A stretch of 64,000 nt of DNA from Pelagibius sp028280305. Lineage in GTDB: Bacteria; Pseudomonadota; Alphaproteobacteria; Kiloniellales; Kiloniellaceae. The stretch lies in NCBI RefSeq assembly GCF_965233615.1, contig NZ_OZ247495.1; one strand, given 5' to 3'. Shown one piece after another: positions 53,206-62,739 of this stretch. A program made the position numbers and the translations under genes. Under the pieces are notes generated by a model, which made no database searches, was not told the DNA's origin, and saw nothing but the letters and a program-made list of their open reading frames with translations. The first letter of the stretch is position 1, and every line of letters starts with the position of its first letter.

Positions 53206-54231
53206 CTAGCCGACATTCACGAGCTGCTCAAGCCGTCGCTGCAGCAGGTCGAAATCAGCCCCGGCGGGTTGCTGCAAGCGGGTCCTGGCCAAAGCAAAGC
53301 GCCGCATCGCCAGGGGTGTCATGGCCGGCGCCACCTCGGCAATCGCTATCATCTCCTCCGCCTTGCCGTTGCAGTGCAGCGCGATGTCACAACCGGCCTG
53401 CAGCGCCCGGGCGGCGCGCTGGGCGAGGCTGCCCTGCAGGGCCTCCATCGAAAGATCATCGGAAAGCAGCAAGCCCTGAAAGCCGATGCTGCCCCGGATC
53501 ACCTCGGTGATCACCTTTGACGAGGTGGTGGCGGGCTGGTCCGGATCGAGATCGGTGAAAACCACATGGGCGGTCATTCCCCAGGGAGCATCCGCAAGGC
53601 TCTCGAAGGGCACAAAGTCGGAGGCGCAGAGTTCCGGCAAGGCCGTACCCACGACCGGCAGTTCCTTGTGGCTGTCGACCCGGGCCCGGCCATGGCCGGG
53701 CATGTGCTTGATCACCGGCATCACCCCTCGCGCCAGCAGGGTATCGCAAACGATCTTGCCAAGTCCGGCAACCAGCTTGGGGTCGCCCCCGAAGGAGCGG
53801 TTGCCGATGACATCGCTGGCGCCGGGAAACTGCAGGTCGAGCATGGGGATACAGTCGACATCGATCCCCACGTCGGACAACTCCATGGCCAGCAGTTCGG
53901 TGTTGATCCGCAGCGCCTCCGCCGCCCTTTCCCAATCGTGCGAAGCCAGGCGTCCGAACAGGCCCGGCGGCGGCGCCGCGCGCCACTGCGGCGGCTTCAG
54001 CCGCGCCACGCGACCGCCCTCCTGATCGATCAGGATCGGGGCATCCTCACGGCCGATGCTGGCACGCAGCGCAGAGGTCAGGGCGCGCAGCTGGTCCGGA
54101 GATTCACAGTTGCGGGCAAAAAGGATGAAGCCGAGCGGGTCGGCGCTGCGAAAAAACGACTCTTCAGCGGCCGACAGAACCGGGCCTTCACAGCCGAAAA
54201 TCGCTGCCTTGGGATTTACGGAATCAGTCAT
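53206..54231 (-). CDS. nagZ: Beta-N-acetylhexosaminidase NagZ
   Basis: A 341-residue glycoside hydrolase family 3 enzyme that removes GlcNAc from anhydro-muropeptides during cell-wall recycling. LIDQEGGRVARLKPPQW holds substrate-binding residues. KHMPGHGRARVDSHKELP holds the catalytic loop His/Asp, and LLSDDLSMEAL holds the nucleophile Asp. The ATG at 54231 (MTDSVNPK) is preferred over a start 21 nt upstream. It lies 45 bp after the SPOR gene. Confidence 0.93.
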   Translation of the reverse strand: MTDSVNPKAAIFGCEGPVLSAAEESFFRSADPLGFILFARNCESPDQLRALTSALRASIGREDAPILIDQEGGRVARLKPPQWRAAPPPGLFGRLASHDWERAAEALRINTELLAMELSDVGIDVDCIPMLDLQFPGASDVIGNRSFGGDPKLVAGLGKIVCDTLLARGVMPVIKHMPGHGRARVDSHKELPVVGTALPELCASDFVPFESLADAPWGMTAHVVFTDLDPDQPATTSSKVITEVIRGSIGFQGLLLSDDLSMEALQGSLAQRAARALQAGCDIALHCNGKAEEMIAIAEVAPAMTPLAMRRFALARTRLQQPAGADFDLLQRRLEQLVNVG

Positions 54232-54276
54232 TCTCACCCCGGCAATCGCCACACCCGACGCGGCTCCACCAAGCGC

Positions 54277-55359
54277 CTAGCGTTGTTTAACAAGACAGTC
54301 CTGATTCCTGCTTTTCAGACGGCCGCAAACCTCGGAAGCCGCCTCGCGGCTGGGGAACGGACCGGTCTGCACCCGATAGTAGGTGCTGCCTTGAACCTCG
54401 GCGGTATCGAGCGCCAAGGCGAGCGGACCGAGCAAGCTTGGATGGGCCGCCTGCAGGCGCGCCCACTCCCTGGTTGCCGCAGCTTCCGACCTGACCGAGG
54501 AAAGCTGCAGCACGATATCGCCCGGGCCGGCGCCCTGCCCCGACGATGGCTGCACCGCCGCCGTTTGAGAGGCGGCCGGCGCTGAGGCGCCGCCATCAGC
54601 GGTTTCCAGAGGGGCTTGCTCCAGAAGTCTGGCTATTTGGTCTTCCTGTGGCGCAGCCCCCGCCGCAGGCGGCGCGGGCTTCCGCTGCGGCAGAGCGATC
54701 CCGCTTTCCCCCGCCACCGGTTCGGCCTTGGCAGCCTCGGGATCTGCTGGAATCTCAGGAATGGCCGGAATTTCGGAGCTGTCAGGCAGCGCGGCCACGG
54801 CCTCCGGCGCCTCAGATGCGGATTGACCTTCCTGTGGAAGCGTTTCCGCCAGGGCTGGCTCAGGCGCGGTGGCGGGATCGGGCAACGGCTCCAGGGCCTG
54901 CGGTGTCTCCGGCGGCGGCAAAAGGCTTTCGACGCGCGGCGTCCCACCGGCCGGCTCGCCGTCGTTCAATACCAGCTTGTCCTGATGCGGCACTTCCATC
55001 CCGCCGGACTGCTCGGGCCGCGTCTTCTCCGGTTCGATCTCGGCGTGCACCACGGGCAGTTGGTCTTCGGCCATTTGTCCGGTTCCCCAGGAATAGGCGT
55101 ACCAGACGATCGCTCCGAAGCTGACGAGTGCGGCCAGGGCAATGACCACCGGCACCACCTTGCGGCGGGCCTGCAGGTCGGCTTCCAGCTCGGCCGTATC
55201 CTCGCCAAAAGCACTGCGTTCGCGGTCCTGGGCGTAGACAATGCGACGCATGCCTTCCTCGCTGAACGCCGGGGCGCTTCCTGCACCGAGGGAATCAGCC
55301 GGCTCGTCGGGCCCCGCGCCCTCCCGGCCAACGCCATCCCGGCCTGCATTCATCGCCAT
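54277..55359 (-). CDS. SPOR domain protein, single-pass membrane
   Basis: A 360-residue protein. A cytoplasmic N-terminus of about 67 residues precedes a transmembrane helix (VPVVIALAALVSFGAIVWYAY). A long Pro/Glu/Ala-rich periplasmic linker follows, then a C-terminal SPOR domain (GDIVLQLSSVRSEAAATREW ... YYRVQTGPFPSREAASEVC) that binds denuded septal glycan. Its ATG follows the argS stop codon with no gap. Confidence 0.9.
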   Translation of the reverse strand: MAMNAGRDGVGREGAGPDEPADSLGAGSAPAFSEEGMRRIVYAQDRERSAFGEDTAELEADLQARRKVVPVVIALAALVSFGAIVWYAYSWGTGQMAEDQLPVVHAEIEPEKTRPEQSGGMEVPHQDKLVLNDGEPAGGTPRVESLLPPPETPQALEPLPDPATAPEPALAETLPQEGQSASEAPEAVAALPDSSEIPAIPEIPADPEAAKAEPVAGESGIALPQRKPAPPAAGAAPQEDQIARLLEQAPLETADGGASAPAASQTAAVQPSSGQGAGPGDIVLQLSSVRSEAAATREWARLQAAHPSLLGPLALALDTAEVQGSTYYRVQTGPFPSREAASEVCGRLKSRNQDCLVKQR

Positions 55360-57117
55360 TCAGCGCAACTCCTCCACAGGTTCGACACCAAACACCTCAA
55401 GCCCGGATGCAATCACGAACACCACCGCCTGCAGCAGGGCCAGCCGGGCTTTTGTGACCTCCGGTTCGTCGGGAAGCAGGAAGCGCAACAGGGCTGTGCT
55501 CTGCCCTCTGTTCCACTGCGCATGAAGCGCTGCGGCCACATCGTAAAGATAAAAGGCCACACGGTGCGGTTCATGCGCCTCCGCTGCCGCTTCCAACAGG
55601 CGAGGCCACTCCGCCAACTGTTTTATCAGCCCCAGCTCACCCGAGTCGGTCAAGAGATTGAGGTCGGCGCCCGCGAGAGACACAGGATCTAGATCGATGT
55701 CCGGAATCTCCTGCGCCGCCAGCCGCATCACAGAGCGACAGCGGGCGTGGGCCATTTGTACGTAAAACACAGGGTTTTCGAGCGATTTCTCAACTACTTT
55801 CTCAAGATCGAAATCGAGTGTCGCGTCGTTTTTGCGGGTCAGCATGATGAAGCGGACGACATCCTTGCCGACCTCGTCAATGACTTCACGCAGGGTGACG
55901 AAGGTGCCGGCCCGTTTCGACATCTTCACGACCTGCCCGGCGCGTTTCAGGGTGACCAACTGACAGAGCTTGATATCGAGATCGCCCTTTCCGTCGGTCA
56001 GCGCCTTCACACCGGCCTTCATGCGTTTCACGTAGCCGCCGTGATCGGCGCCGAAAACGTCGATCATGATCGGAAAGCCGCGACGGAACTTGTCCAGATG
56101 GTAGGCCATGTCGCCGGCGAAGTAGGTCCAGCTGCCGTCGGATTTCTTCAGCGCCCTGTCAACGTCGTCGCCGAACTGGGTCGCCTTGAAAAGCAGTTGG
56201 GGCCGTGGTTCCCAGTCCTCCGGCGGCGGCTTGCCCTTGGGCGGCTCCAGCACGCCGGTGTAGACAAGGCCGCGCTCCTCCAGGGTGGTGAGGACAGCCT
56301 CCACGCCGCCGGCCTGAACCAGCGCGTCCTCTGACGAAAAGACATCCTGATGCACACCGAGGGCCCCCAGGTCGCGGCGGATCAGATCCATCATCGACCC
56401 AATGGCAAAGTTCCGCAGCGCCGGCAGCCAGTCTGCTTCAGCAGCGTCGCGCCACTTGTCGCCATCGCGCTCGGCGAGGGCGCGGCCGGTTTCTTTCAGA
56501 TAATCGCCGGGATAGAGACCCTCCGGTATCTCACCGATATCCTCACCCAGGGCCTCGCGGTACCGCAGATAGGCCGAGCGCGCCAGAACGTCCACCTGCC
56601 CCCCGGCATCGTTGATGTAGTACTCCCGCGTCACCTCAAAACCGACCTTGGCGAGCAGCGATGCCAGGGCATCGCCGACCACGGCGCCGCGCGCGTGGCC
56701 AACGGTGAGCGGGCCGGTCGGGTTGGTGGATACGTACTCCACGTTGACCGATTGCCCCTGGCCGAGCCGGCTTTCGCCGTAAGCGGTTCCGGCCTTCAGA
56801 ATCTCGCGCAAGCGCGCGTACCAGAACTGATCTTGAAGGCGCAGGTTGATGAAGCCGGGGCCGGCCACCGAGGCCTCGATCACGTTGTCCAGGCCCGCCA
56901 GCCGCGCGACGAGAGTCTCGGCCAGATCGCGGGGCTTCATGCCGGCCGGCTTGGCCAACACCATCGCCGCATTGGTCGCCAGATCGCCATGCTCCGGGTC
57001 ACGCGGCGGCTCCACGGTCACCCGGGCGAAATCAAGCCCCTCCGGCAGTTCGGCAGAGGCCGCCAAACCCTCAAGTTCACCGACAACAGAGTCGCGAAAT
57101 TCTTTGAAAAGATTCAT
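55360..57117 (-). CDS. argS: Arginine--tRNA ligase
   Basis: A 585-residue class I aminoacyl-tRNA synthetase. The HIGH-like motif appears as NPTGPLTVGHARGAVVGD near residue 132. KMSKRAGTFVTLREVIDEVG is the second signature region, followed by the C-terminal anticodon-binding helices with ALHAQWNRGQ. It overlaps dgt by one base and directly abuts the SPOR gene. Confidence 0.95.
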   Translation of the reverse strand: MNLFKEFRDSVVGELEGLAASAELPEGLDFARVTVEPPRDPEHGDLATNAAMVLAKPAGMKPRDLAETLVARLAGLDNVIEASVAGPGFINLRLQDQFWYARLREILKAGTAYGESRLGQGQSVNVEYVSTNPTGPLTVGHARGAVVGDALASLLAKVGFEVTREYYINDAGGQVDVLARSAYLRYREALGEDIGEIPEGLYPGDYLKETGRALAERDGDKWRDAAEADWLPALRNFAIGSMMDLIRRDLGALGVHQDVFSSEDALVQAGGVEAVLTTLEERGLVYTGVLEPPKGKPPPEDWEPRPQLLFKATQFGDDVDRALKKSDGSWTYFAGDMAYHLDKFRRGFPIMIDVFGADHGGYVKRMKAGVKALTDGKGDLDIKLCQLVTLKRAGQVVKMSKRAGTFVTLREVIDEVGKDVVRFIMLTRKNDATLDFDLEKVVEKSLENPVFYVQMAHARCRSVMRLAAQEIPDIDLDPVSLAGADLNLLTDSGELGLIKQLAEWPRLLEAAAEAHEPHRVAFYLYDVAAALHAQWNRGQSTALLRFLLPDEPEVTKARLALLQAVVFVIASGLEVFGVEPVEELR

Positions 57118-58301
57118 TATTTTCTTACTCGAAGATCGAAGTTCTTGGCATGCTCGTCAAGCGCATAGCGGTCCGTCATGCCGGCGATGTAGTCGGCCAC
57201 GAGCCGTGCCCTGTCCTTGCCCTCGATGGCCTCGCCCGTTTCGCGCCATTCATCGGGCAGGCAGTCGGGGCGCTCCATGTACTGCGCGAAAAGGTCACGA
57301 ACCACCCGCTTGGCCTTGGTGGTCATGCGGTTGACCTTGTAATGACGATACATGCGTTGGAACAGAAAGGCCCGCAGGGCGCGGTCGTTCTGCCGCATCT
57401 CCTCCGAAAAGGCAACCAGGGGACCGTCCAGACCGCGGACCTCCGCTACGCTGGTCGGCTTGTGCAGCGCGATGCGGCGGCGCGTCTCCTCCAGCAGATC
57501 CGTCACCATGACGTCGATCATCCGCCGGATCGTCTCGTGGATCAGGCGCGCCTCGTCCAGTTTGGGATAGCGGGCCGAGACATCGGCCAGCAAAGGACCG
57601 ACCAGCGGCAATTCGCGAAGCTCCTCCAAGGGAAAGAGCCCAGCCCGCAGGCCGTCGTCGATGTCGTGGTTGTTGTAGGCAATGTCGTCCGAAAGGGCCG
57701 CCACCTGCGCCTCCGGCCCCGCGAAGCTGTCGACCTCCAGATCGCGAACTTCCCGGCAGTAGGCGGCGATGGTTTCCGGCACCTTGTCGTCGCGCGAGGC
57801 CGGGCCGATCAGCGGGCCGTTGTGTTTGACGATCCCCTCGAGGGTCTCCCAGGTCAGGTTCAAGCCGTCGAACTCGGCGTAGCGGCGCTCCAGCCGGGTC
57901 AGAATACGGAAGGTCTGCTCGTTGTGATCAAAACCGCCAAAAGGCTCCATGGCCTTGTTCAGGGCGTCCTCCCCGGCATGGCCGAAGCAGGTGTGGCCCA
58001 GGTCATGGGCCAAGGCCATGGCCTCCGCCAGATCCTCGTTCAGACCCAGCGACCGGCTGATCGAGCGGGCGATCTGGGCGACCTCGATGGAATGGGTCAG
58101 CCGGGTACGATAGTAGTCACCTTCATGATAAACAAAGACTTGCGTCTTATACTTCAGACGTCGAAAGGCGGCGGCGTGAACGATTCTGTCCCGGTCGCGC
58201 TGAAAACAGGAGCGGGTCGGGCTTTCCGGCTCGCCAAAGTCCCGGCCCCGGCTCTCGGCGGGCCTGGAGGCGATGAGGGCGGAAGGAATCGGCGCTGACA
58301 T
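57117..58301 (-). CDS. dgt: dGTP triphosphohydrolase-like protein
   Basis: A 394-residue HD-domain enzyme. RTRLTHSIEVAQIARSISRS and ALAHDLGHTCFGHAGEDALN give the metal-binding H...HD...D set. The family hydrolyses dNTPs, especially dGTP, to nucleoside and triphosphate, but substrate range varies in this long subgroup. It is the first gene of the dgt-argS-SPOR-nagZ run and divergent from erpA. Confidence 0.92.
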   Translation of the reverse strand: MSAPIPSALIASRPAESRGRDFGEPESPTRSCFQRDRDRIVHAAAFRRLKYKTQVFVYHEGDYYRTRLTHSIEVAQIARSISRSLGLNEDLAEAMALAHDLGHTCFGHAGEDALNKAMEPFGGFDHNEQTFRILTRLERRYAEFDGLNLTWETLEGIVKHNGPLIGPASRDDKVPETIAAYCREVRDLEVDSFAGPEAQVAALSDDIAYNNHDIDDGLRAGLFPLEELRELPLVGPLLADVSARYPKLDEARLIHETIRRMIDVMVTDLLEETRRRIALHKPTSVAEVRGLDGPLVAFSEEMRQNDRALRAFLFQRMYRHYKVNRMTTKAKRVVRDLFAQYMERPDCLPDEWRETGEAIEGKDRARLVADYIAGMTDRYALDEHAKNFDLRVRK

Positions 58302-58389
58302 GGCGCGAACCTACGGCCTTGTGTTGCCCGTGGCAACGGCGGTTTTCCGCCACTTTCCGAGGCGCAGAGCGAGATGGCTGCGGCGCCGT

Positions 58390-58417
58390 TTGACAACGGG
58401 GCGAGAGTCCTTACATC
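58390..58417 (+). promoter_or_regulatory. Candidate promoter for erpA
   Basis: A perfect TTGACA (58390-58395) is followed after 16 bp by TACATC (58412-58417), 61 bp before the erpA ATG. Confidence 0.4.
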
Positions 58418-58478
58418 TTGAGTAGAACTGGGCCCCCGGGCCCTTGGTTAACAGGCCTTAAGGTCCGAGAGGTTAGCG

Positions 58479-58838
58479 ATGGGTTCGATGCCTTCAGGAG
58501 ATGCCCCGGTACAGGAACTGGCCTTGTCGGCAAACGCCGCTAAGCGGGTCGCTTGGCTGATCGAGCAGGAAGGCGATGGCGATCTGATGCTGCGGGTGTC
58601 GGTATCCGGCGGCGGTTGCTCAGGTTTTCAGTACGGCTTTTCCTTCGACAAGGCGGTGAATGACGACGACCGCACCTTCGAGCGCGATGGTGTGACCGCT
58701 GTCATCGACGAGACTTCTCTGGAACTTCTGGCCGGCGCCGAGATCGACTTCGTCGAGGACCTTGGCGGCTCGTCGTTCCAGATTCGTAATCCCAACGCCA
58801 CATCATCCTGTGGCTGCGGATCCTCCTTTGCCATCTAG
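58479..58838 (+). CDS. erpA: Iron-sulfur cluster insertion protein ErpA
   Basis: A 119-residue A-type carrier. The three conserved cysteines are Cys in VSGGGCSGFQYGF and the C-terminal CGCGSSF. It delivers iron-sulfur clusters to apo-proteins. It is divergent from dgt, an arrangement I recognise from other Alphaproteobacteria, and 33 bp upstream of xth. Confidence 0.93.
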   Translation: MGSMPSGDAPVQELALSANAAKRVAWLIEQEGDGDLMLRVSVSGGGCSGFQYGFSFDKAVNDDDRTFERDGVTAVIDETSLELLAGAEIDFVEDLGGSSFQIRNPNATSSCGCGSSFAI

Positions 58839-58871
58839 ATCCGGCCCCGACCTCTTCATGGGGCTTCGGCT

Positions 58872-59651
58872 GTGACCAGCATCGCCAGTTGGAACGTCAA
58901 CTCTATCAAGGCGCGTCTGCCCAATGTGCTTGCCTGGCTGGAATCCGCCAGCCCCGACATTGCCCTGTTCCAGGAACTGAAAACCGTCGAAGACAACTTT
59001 CCGAGGCTGGAAATCGAAGCCTTGGGCTATCACTGCGCCGTGCTGGGCCAGAAGAGTTATAACGGCGTCGCCATCCTTTCGAAGCAGCCGCTGGAAGATG
59101 TCATGATGGGCCTGCCGGGCGATGCGGCAGACGAGCAGGCCCGTTATGTCGAGGCGACGACTTTCGGTCTGCGCGTGGCCACCATCTATCTGCCCAACGG
59201 CAACCCGGTCAAAACCGAAAAGTTCAGCTACAAGCTGGCCTGGATGGACAGGCTGAACGACCACGCCTATGACCTGCTGCAGAGCGAGCAGCCGGTCGTC
59301 CTCGGCGGCGATTACAACATCATCCCCCAGGATGAAGACGTCTACGACCCGCGCGCCTTCGCCGGCGACGCACTGGCGCAACCGGAAAGCCGGCAACGCT
59401 TCCGCGCCTTGCTGAACCAGGGTTATACGGAGGCCTTCCGGGCCCTGAACGATGCCCCGCATCTCTACAGCTTCTGGGACTATCAGGGCGGTGCCTGGCA
59501 GAACGATTACGGCCTGCGCATCGATCACTTCCTGCTCTCACCGCAAGCCGCGGACCGCCTGGAAAGCTGTGAGATCGATCGCGAGCCGCGCGGGAAGACC
59601 AAGGCCTCGGACCACACACCCGTCGTCTGCCGCCTACGCGACGCCGCCTGA
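58872..59651 (+). CDS. xth: Exodeoxyribonuclease III
   Basis: A 259-residue endonuclease/exonuclease/phosphatase-fold enzyme that cuts at abasic sites in base-excision repair. SWNVNSIKARLPNVLAWLE is the N-terminal signature. Catalytic residues are in FQELKTVEDNFP (Glu), GGDYNIIPQDEDVYDP (Asp, Asn), and RIDHFLLSP with KASDHTPVVC (His). It starts at a GTG (58872) with no strong ribosome-binding site. Confidence 0.94.
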   Translation: MTSIASWNVNSIKARLPNVLAWLESASPDIALFQELKTVEDNFPRLEIEALGYHCAVLGQKSYNGVAILSKQPLEDVMMGLPGDAADEQARYVEATTFGLRVATIYLPNGNPVKTEKFSYKLAWMDRLNDHAYDLLQSEQPVVLGGDYNIIPQDEDVYDPRAFAGDALAQPESRQRFRALLNQGYTEAFRALNDAPHLYSFWDYQGGAWQNDYGLRIDHFLLSPQAADRLESCEIDREPRGKTKASDHTPVVCRLRDAA

Positions 59652-59676
59652 GCCGGCTCGCCGAGGCCACCGCCCC

Positions 59677-60438
59677 GTGCCCTTCATTCCCCTGCATGAC
59701 GACACCCCGCGCTATCTGATTGCCCGCCCCTGGACCGTCTGGTGCCTGATCCCCATCACAGCCCTCTGTTTCCTGATCCAGATGGTCAGCGGCAGCGAGG
59801 GCGGGCTGCGGCTCATCTACGGTTTGGGCGTCATCCCCGCGACGCTATCGGGTGAAGCGCAACTCGCTGACGAGCTTGTCCTCGTCGACCCGGTGGTCAC
59901 CCTGCTGAGCCATCAGTTTCTGCACGGCGATTTCATGCATCTCTTCGGCAACATGCTTTTCCTCTGGGTCTTCGGCGACAATGTCGAAGACGCCATGGGG
60001 CATGTCCGCTTCCTGATCTTTTACCTGCTTTGCGGCGCCCTGGCCGGCCTTGCCCAACTGCTGGTCGACCCGGCCTCGACCACGCCGCTGATCGGCGCCA
60101 GCGGCGCCATCTCCGGCATCCTCGGCGCCTATCTCATCCTGCATCCCAAGGCAAAGGTGCTGGTGCCGGTGATTATCATTCCGCTCTACCTGCCAGCCTG
60201 GCTGTTGCTGATCTTCTGGTTCGGCTTTCAGTTCTTCGCCCTGGCGAACGGCGGCGACAGTAACGTGGCCTGGTGGGCGCACATCGGCGGTTTCATCGCC
60301 GGCGCGGCATTGATTCCCCTGTTTCGCTACAGGGCAGTGCCGCTCTTTGGTCTGGGTGATCCGCCAGGCGGCGTCACCCTGCGCCGCGGCGTCGGCTGGC
60401 AGCCCCGCAACGGCGGCCGACGCGGCCCCTGGGGGTGA
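59677..60438 (+). CDS. Rhomboid family intramembrane serine protease
   Basis: A 253-residue polytopic membrane protein with about six helices. HQFLHGDFMHLFGNMLFLWVF, the catalytic serine motif GASGAISGILGAY and the catalytic histidine in WWAHIGGFIAGA are all present, so it is likely active. The substrate is unknown. The GTG at 59677 is taken because similarity begins with RYLIARPWT soon after. It starts 25 bp after xth. Confidence 0.9.
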   Translation: MPFIPLHDDTPRYLIARPWTVWCLIPITALCFLIQMVSGSEGGLRLIYGLGVIPATLSGEAQLADELVLVDPVVTLLSHQFLHGDFMHLFGNMLFLWVFGDNVEDAMGHVRFLIFYLLCGALAGLAQLLVDPASTTPLIGASGAISGILGAYLILHPKAKVLVPVIIIPLYLPAWLLLIFWFGFQFFALANGGDSNVAWWAHIGGFIAGAALIPLFRYRAVPLFGLGDPPGGVTLRRGVGWQPRNGGRRGPWG

Positions 60439-60465
60439 TCGTTTTGGAAATGGTCTGAGAGAAGG

Positions 60466-61062
60466 TTAGGCCGAAGCCTTGATCGCCGGCAGCAGTTCGC
60501 CGAGCACCTCGGCAACCTGATAAGGATCATCCTTGAACTGAAGCCCGAGCATCCGTCCGCTTGTCCAGACAATGGTCGCCAGCAGGCCATCGAAACGGTC
60601 GGCGCTCAGGACGACGCTGCCACTGAGACCAAGGTCTTCATTGATCGCAATCTTGGCGCCGCCGAGCGACATGTTCAGAATGGTGCAGTCGTGCTGCTTG
60701 CCGCCGGCCTCGAGCGCGCCCGGCCAGAGCACCGAACGCCGCAGGAAGCGCCGCCGCCCTTCCTCGTCGCCGAAGCGGTCCAGGAAGTCCTGAAAGATGG
60801 CATCCTGAACCTGCGGGTCGCCGGAGAACGTGACTTCCAGAATGTCACCCTCGCCAGCCGCGATGCTGCAGGCAAGCTGCCCGAAGTCGCGGATCGAGAG
60901 AAAAACCTGTTGGGAAACCGGCAAGCCGCCCTGCAGGCGAAGTTTCGCGCCGGTGCGGGACAACTGAATCAGCTCGCAGTCCAGAATGCCCTCGGCCGTG
61001 TGAATCCGCGCCGGTTGCATCAGGGTGATCTGCTGCTGCTCCAGTGACTGTTGACCTGTCAT
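60466..61062 (-). CDS. Tandem PilZ-like domain protein
   Basis: A 198-residue protein with two PilZ-like beta-barrel segments. The first (about residues 16-80) has LIQLSRTGAKL. The second (about 105-190) has RFLRRSVLW and ILNMSLGGAKI, which satisfy the RxxxR and NxSxxG c-di-GMP-binding motifs. The second domain is thus a credible c-di-GMP sensor; the first lacks the arginine motif. No catalytic or membrane domain is attached, and no flagellar or cellulose genes are near. It is convergent with the rhomboid gene. Confidence 0.82.
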   Translation of the reverse strand: MTGQQSLEQQQITLMQPARIHTAEGILDCELIQLSRTGAKLRLQGGLPVSQQVFLSIRDFGQLACSIAAGEGDILEVTFSGDPQVQDAIFQDFLDRFGDEEGRRRFLRRSVLWPGALEAGGKQHDCTILNMSLGGAKIAINEDLGLSGSVVLSADRFDGLLATIVWTSGRMLGLQFKDDPYQVAEVLGELLPAIKASA

Positions 61063-61178
61063 CGCATCGCTCGCTTGGACCGCTTGGGCCTTTTGCCCGC
61101 CGAGGCCTTTCCAAGCCTCATCCAGCGAACACTATGGCCGCCCTTCCGTTAACAACTGACAAAAGCCGGAATTCTCCG

Positions 61179-61198
61179 AAAAAGCCGGATTTTCCGGC
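61179..61198 (-). terminator. Rho-independent terminator after the M81 peptidase gene
   Basis: On the minus strand GCCGGA-AAA-TCCGGC is followed by five T. It lies 13 bp beyond the stop codon and ends the ilvD-M81 unit. Confidence 0.8.
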
Positions 61199-61210
61199 GT
61201 TTCCTGCGCG

Positions 61211-62734
61211 TCAGCCCGCGGCGGGCGCCGCATCGGGGCTGAAGACCGGGCCATGGGGCATGATTCGCAGGCCCGGGCGCAGATTCCGGAAGGGCAGTTC
61301 CCTGTTGTCGAGGATGACCGGGCCGGGAGAAACCACCACCAGCACGGCCTCGGCAAGGGGCTGAAAGTCGGCGCGAAAGTGAACCGAAGACTTGAGGCCC
61401 AGGATCTTCTGTTCGGCCGGCTCGACGCCCAGATGGCGCAGCATGGCCTGATCGGCGAGCTGGATCTTGCTGGAGGCCACAGCCACCTTCACCCCCTCCA
61501 GTTCGAGCAACGCCGTGCGGCCGAGCTGCATGTGAGCGCCCATGTAAAAGGGCCCAGTGCCGGTGACCCGACCGTCGCCGAGACGCAGCACTTTGAACTT
61601 CGCCTGAAGGGAGTCGTCGCCCGGCACGCCGGAATGGCCGCCGAGATTGACGGTTACTTCAGCCCCCTCTCCCGCCTTATGGGCAGCCTCCGCTGCAGCC
61701 GGATCATAGAGGTTTGCCACCACCGCACCCTCGGCCCGCTCGGCAATCAGCGCACGCAGCAGGCCCGTCGTGTCGGAGTTGGCGCCGCCGCCGGCATTGT
61801 CCTGGGCATCCGCCAGCACCACCGGTTTGTCGGAAGCGGCAGCAATGCGCTTGGCTTCGCGCACGGCCTCCGTTGGTGACAGGGCTTCCAGCGCAAAGGC
61901 GGACTCGCGCTCAACCGCCACGCGGTAGAGGTTGTCAGCGGCCTCCTCGGCAGCTTCCTGCGAGGTGCCGTAAGCAACCAGCGACGCCCCGGCGCCGGGA
62001 AAGTCCGCCGGGCAGAATCCGCAGGCAAAGGAAACGCCGGTAACCCCGTCGCCCTGCGCCAGCAGCTTTACCTCACGGTAGATCTCCTTGGCCGGGCCAT
62101 CGAAAGTGCAGCCGCTGGTCAGCGGAATCATGAACGGCAGTTGGCGAAAGGCTTTGAAGGCACCGCCCCGTCCCGCCATCAAGGCATCGAGATGAGCGGC
62201 CGATCGCTTGCCGGTCGCCGCCATGTCGACGTGCGGATAGGTGCGATAGATCTCCAGGCAATCGGCAAAAGCGACCATCTCCGGCGTCACGTTGGCATGA
62301 AGATCGAGACTCACCACAATCCGCAGATCAGGGCCGACCACCTCGCGGATGCGCCGCAGCATCTCGCCTTCGCCGTCGTCGACATGCTCGGCCACCATGG
62401 CGCCGTGCAGGTCGAGATAGAGACCGTCGAGATCCTTAAGGGCCGCGAGGTCCTCAATGATCTGCGCGACCACCTTCTCATAGGCGTCTTCGGTGACATG
62501 AGCGGAGGGCGTGGCCTGGGTCCAGACCAGCGGCAGCAACTCGTGCCCCTGGGCCTGTGCCGCTTCGACGAAGCCGGCAATGCCGATGTTGATCCCAGCC
62601 ACCGCCTCGAAAAGGCCCGTACCACGGGTCAGCCCCGGCCAGGCCCCGGGCCGCAGGAAGTCCTCATAGGTCGCCTTCGAAGGGGCGAAGGTGTTGGTCT
62701 CGTGCTGAAACCCGCCGACCGCGATGCGCGCCAT
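61211..62734 (-). CDS. M81 family metallopeptidase (MlrC-like)
   Basis: A 507-residue protein of the MlrC/DUF1485 family named after microcystin-degrading MlrC. The N-terminus RIAVGGFQHETNTFAPSKAT, GLYLDLHGAMVAEH, VVSLDLHANVTPEM and YRTYPHVDMAATG hold the His/Asp residues expected to bind zinc. The natural substrate here is unknown. The ATG at 62734 is used. It starts 5 bp after ilvD and is probably co-transcribed with it. Confidence 0.9.
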   Translation of the reverse strand: MARIAVGGFQHETNTFAPSKATYEDFLRPGAWPGLTRGTGLFEAVAGINIGIAGFVEAAQAQGHELLPLVWTQATPSAHVTEDAYEKVVAQIIEDLAALKDLDGLYLDLHGAMVAEHVDDGEGEMLRRIREVVGPDLRIVVSLDLHANVTPEMVAFADCLEIYRTYPHVDMAATGKRSAAHLDALMAGRGGAFKAFRQLPFMIPLTSGCTFDGPAKEIYREVKLLAQGDGVTGVSFACGFCPADFPGAGASLVAYGTSQEAAEEAADNLYRVAVERESAFALEALSPTEAVREAKRIAAASDKPVVLADAQDNAGGGANSDTTGLLRALIAERAEGAVVANLYDPAAAEAAHKAGEGAEVTVNLGGHSGVPGDDSLQAKFKVLRLGDGRVTGTGPFYMGAHMQLGRTALLELEGVKVAVASSKIQLADQAMLRHLGVEPAEQKILGLKSSVHFRADFQPLAEAVLVVVSPGPVILDNRELPFRNLRPGLRIMPHGPVFSPDAAPAAG

Positions 62735-62739
62735 GACTG

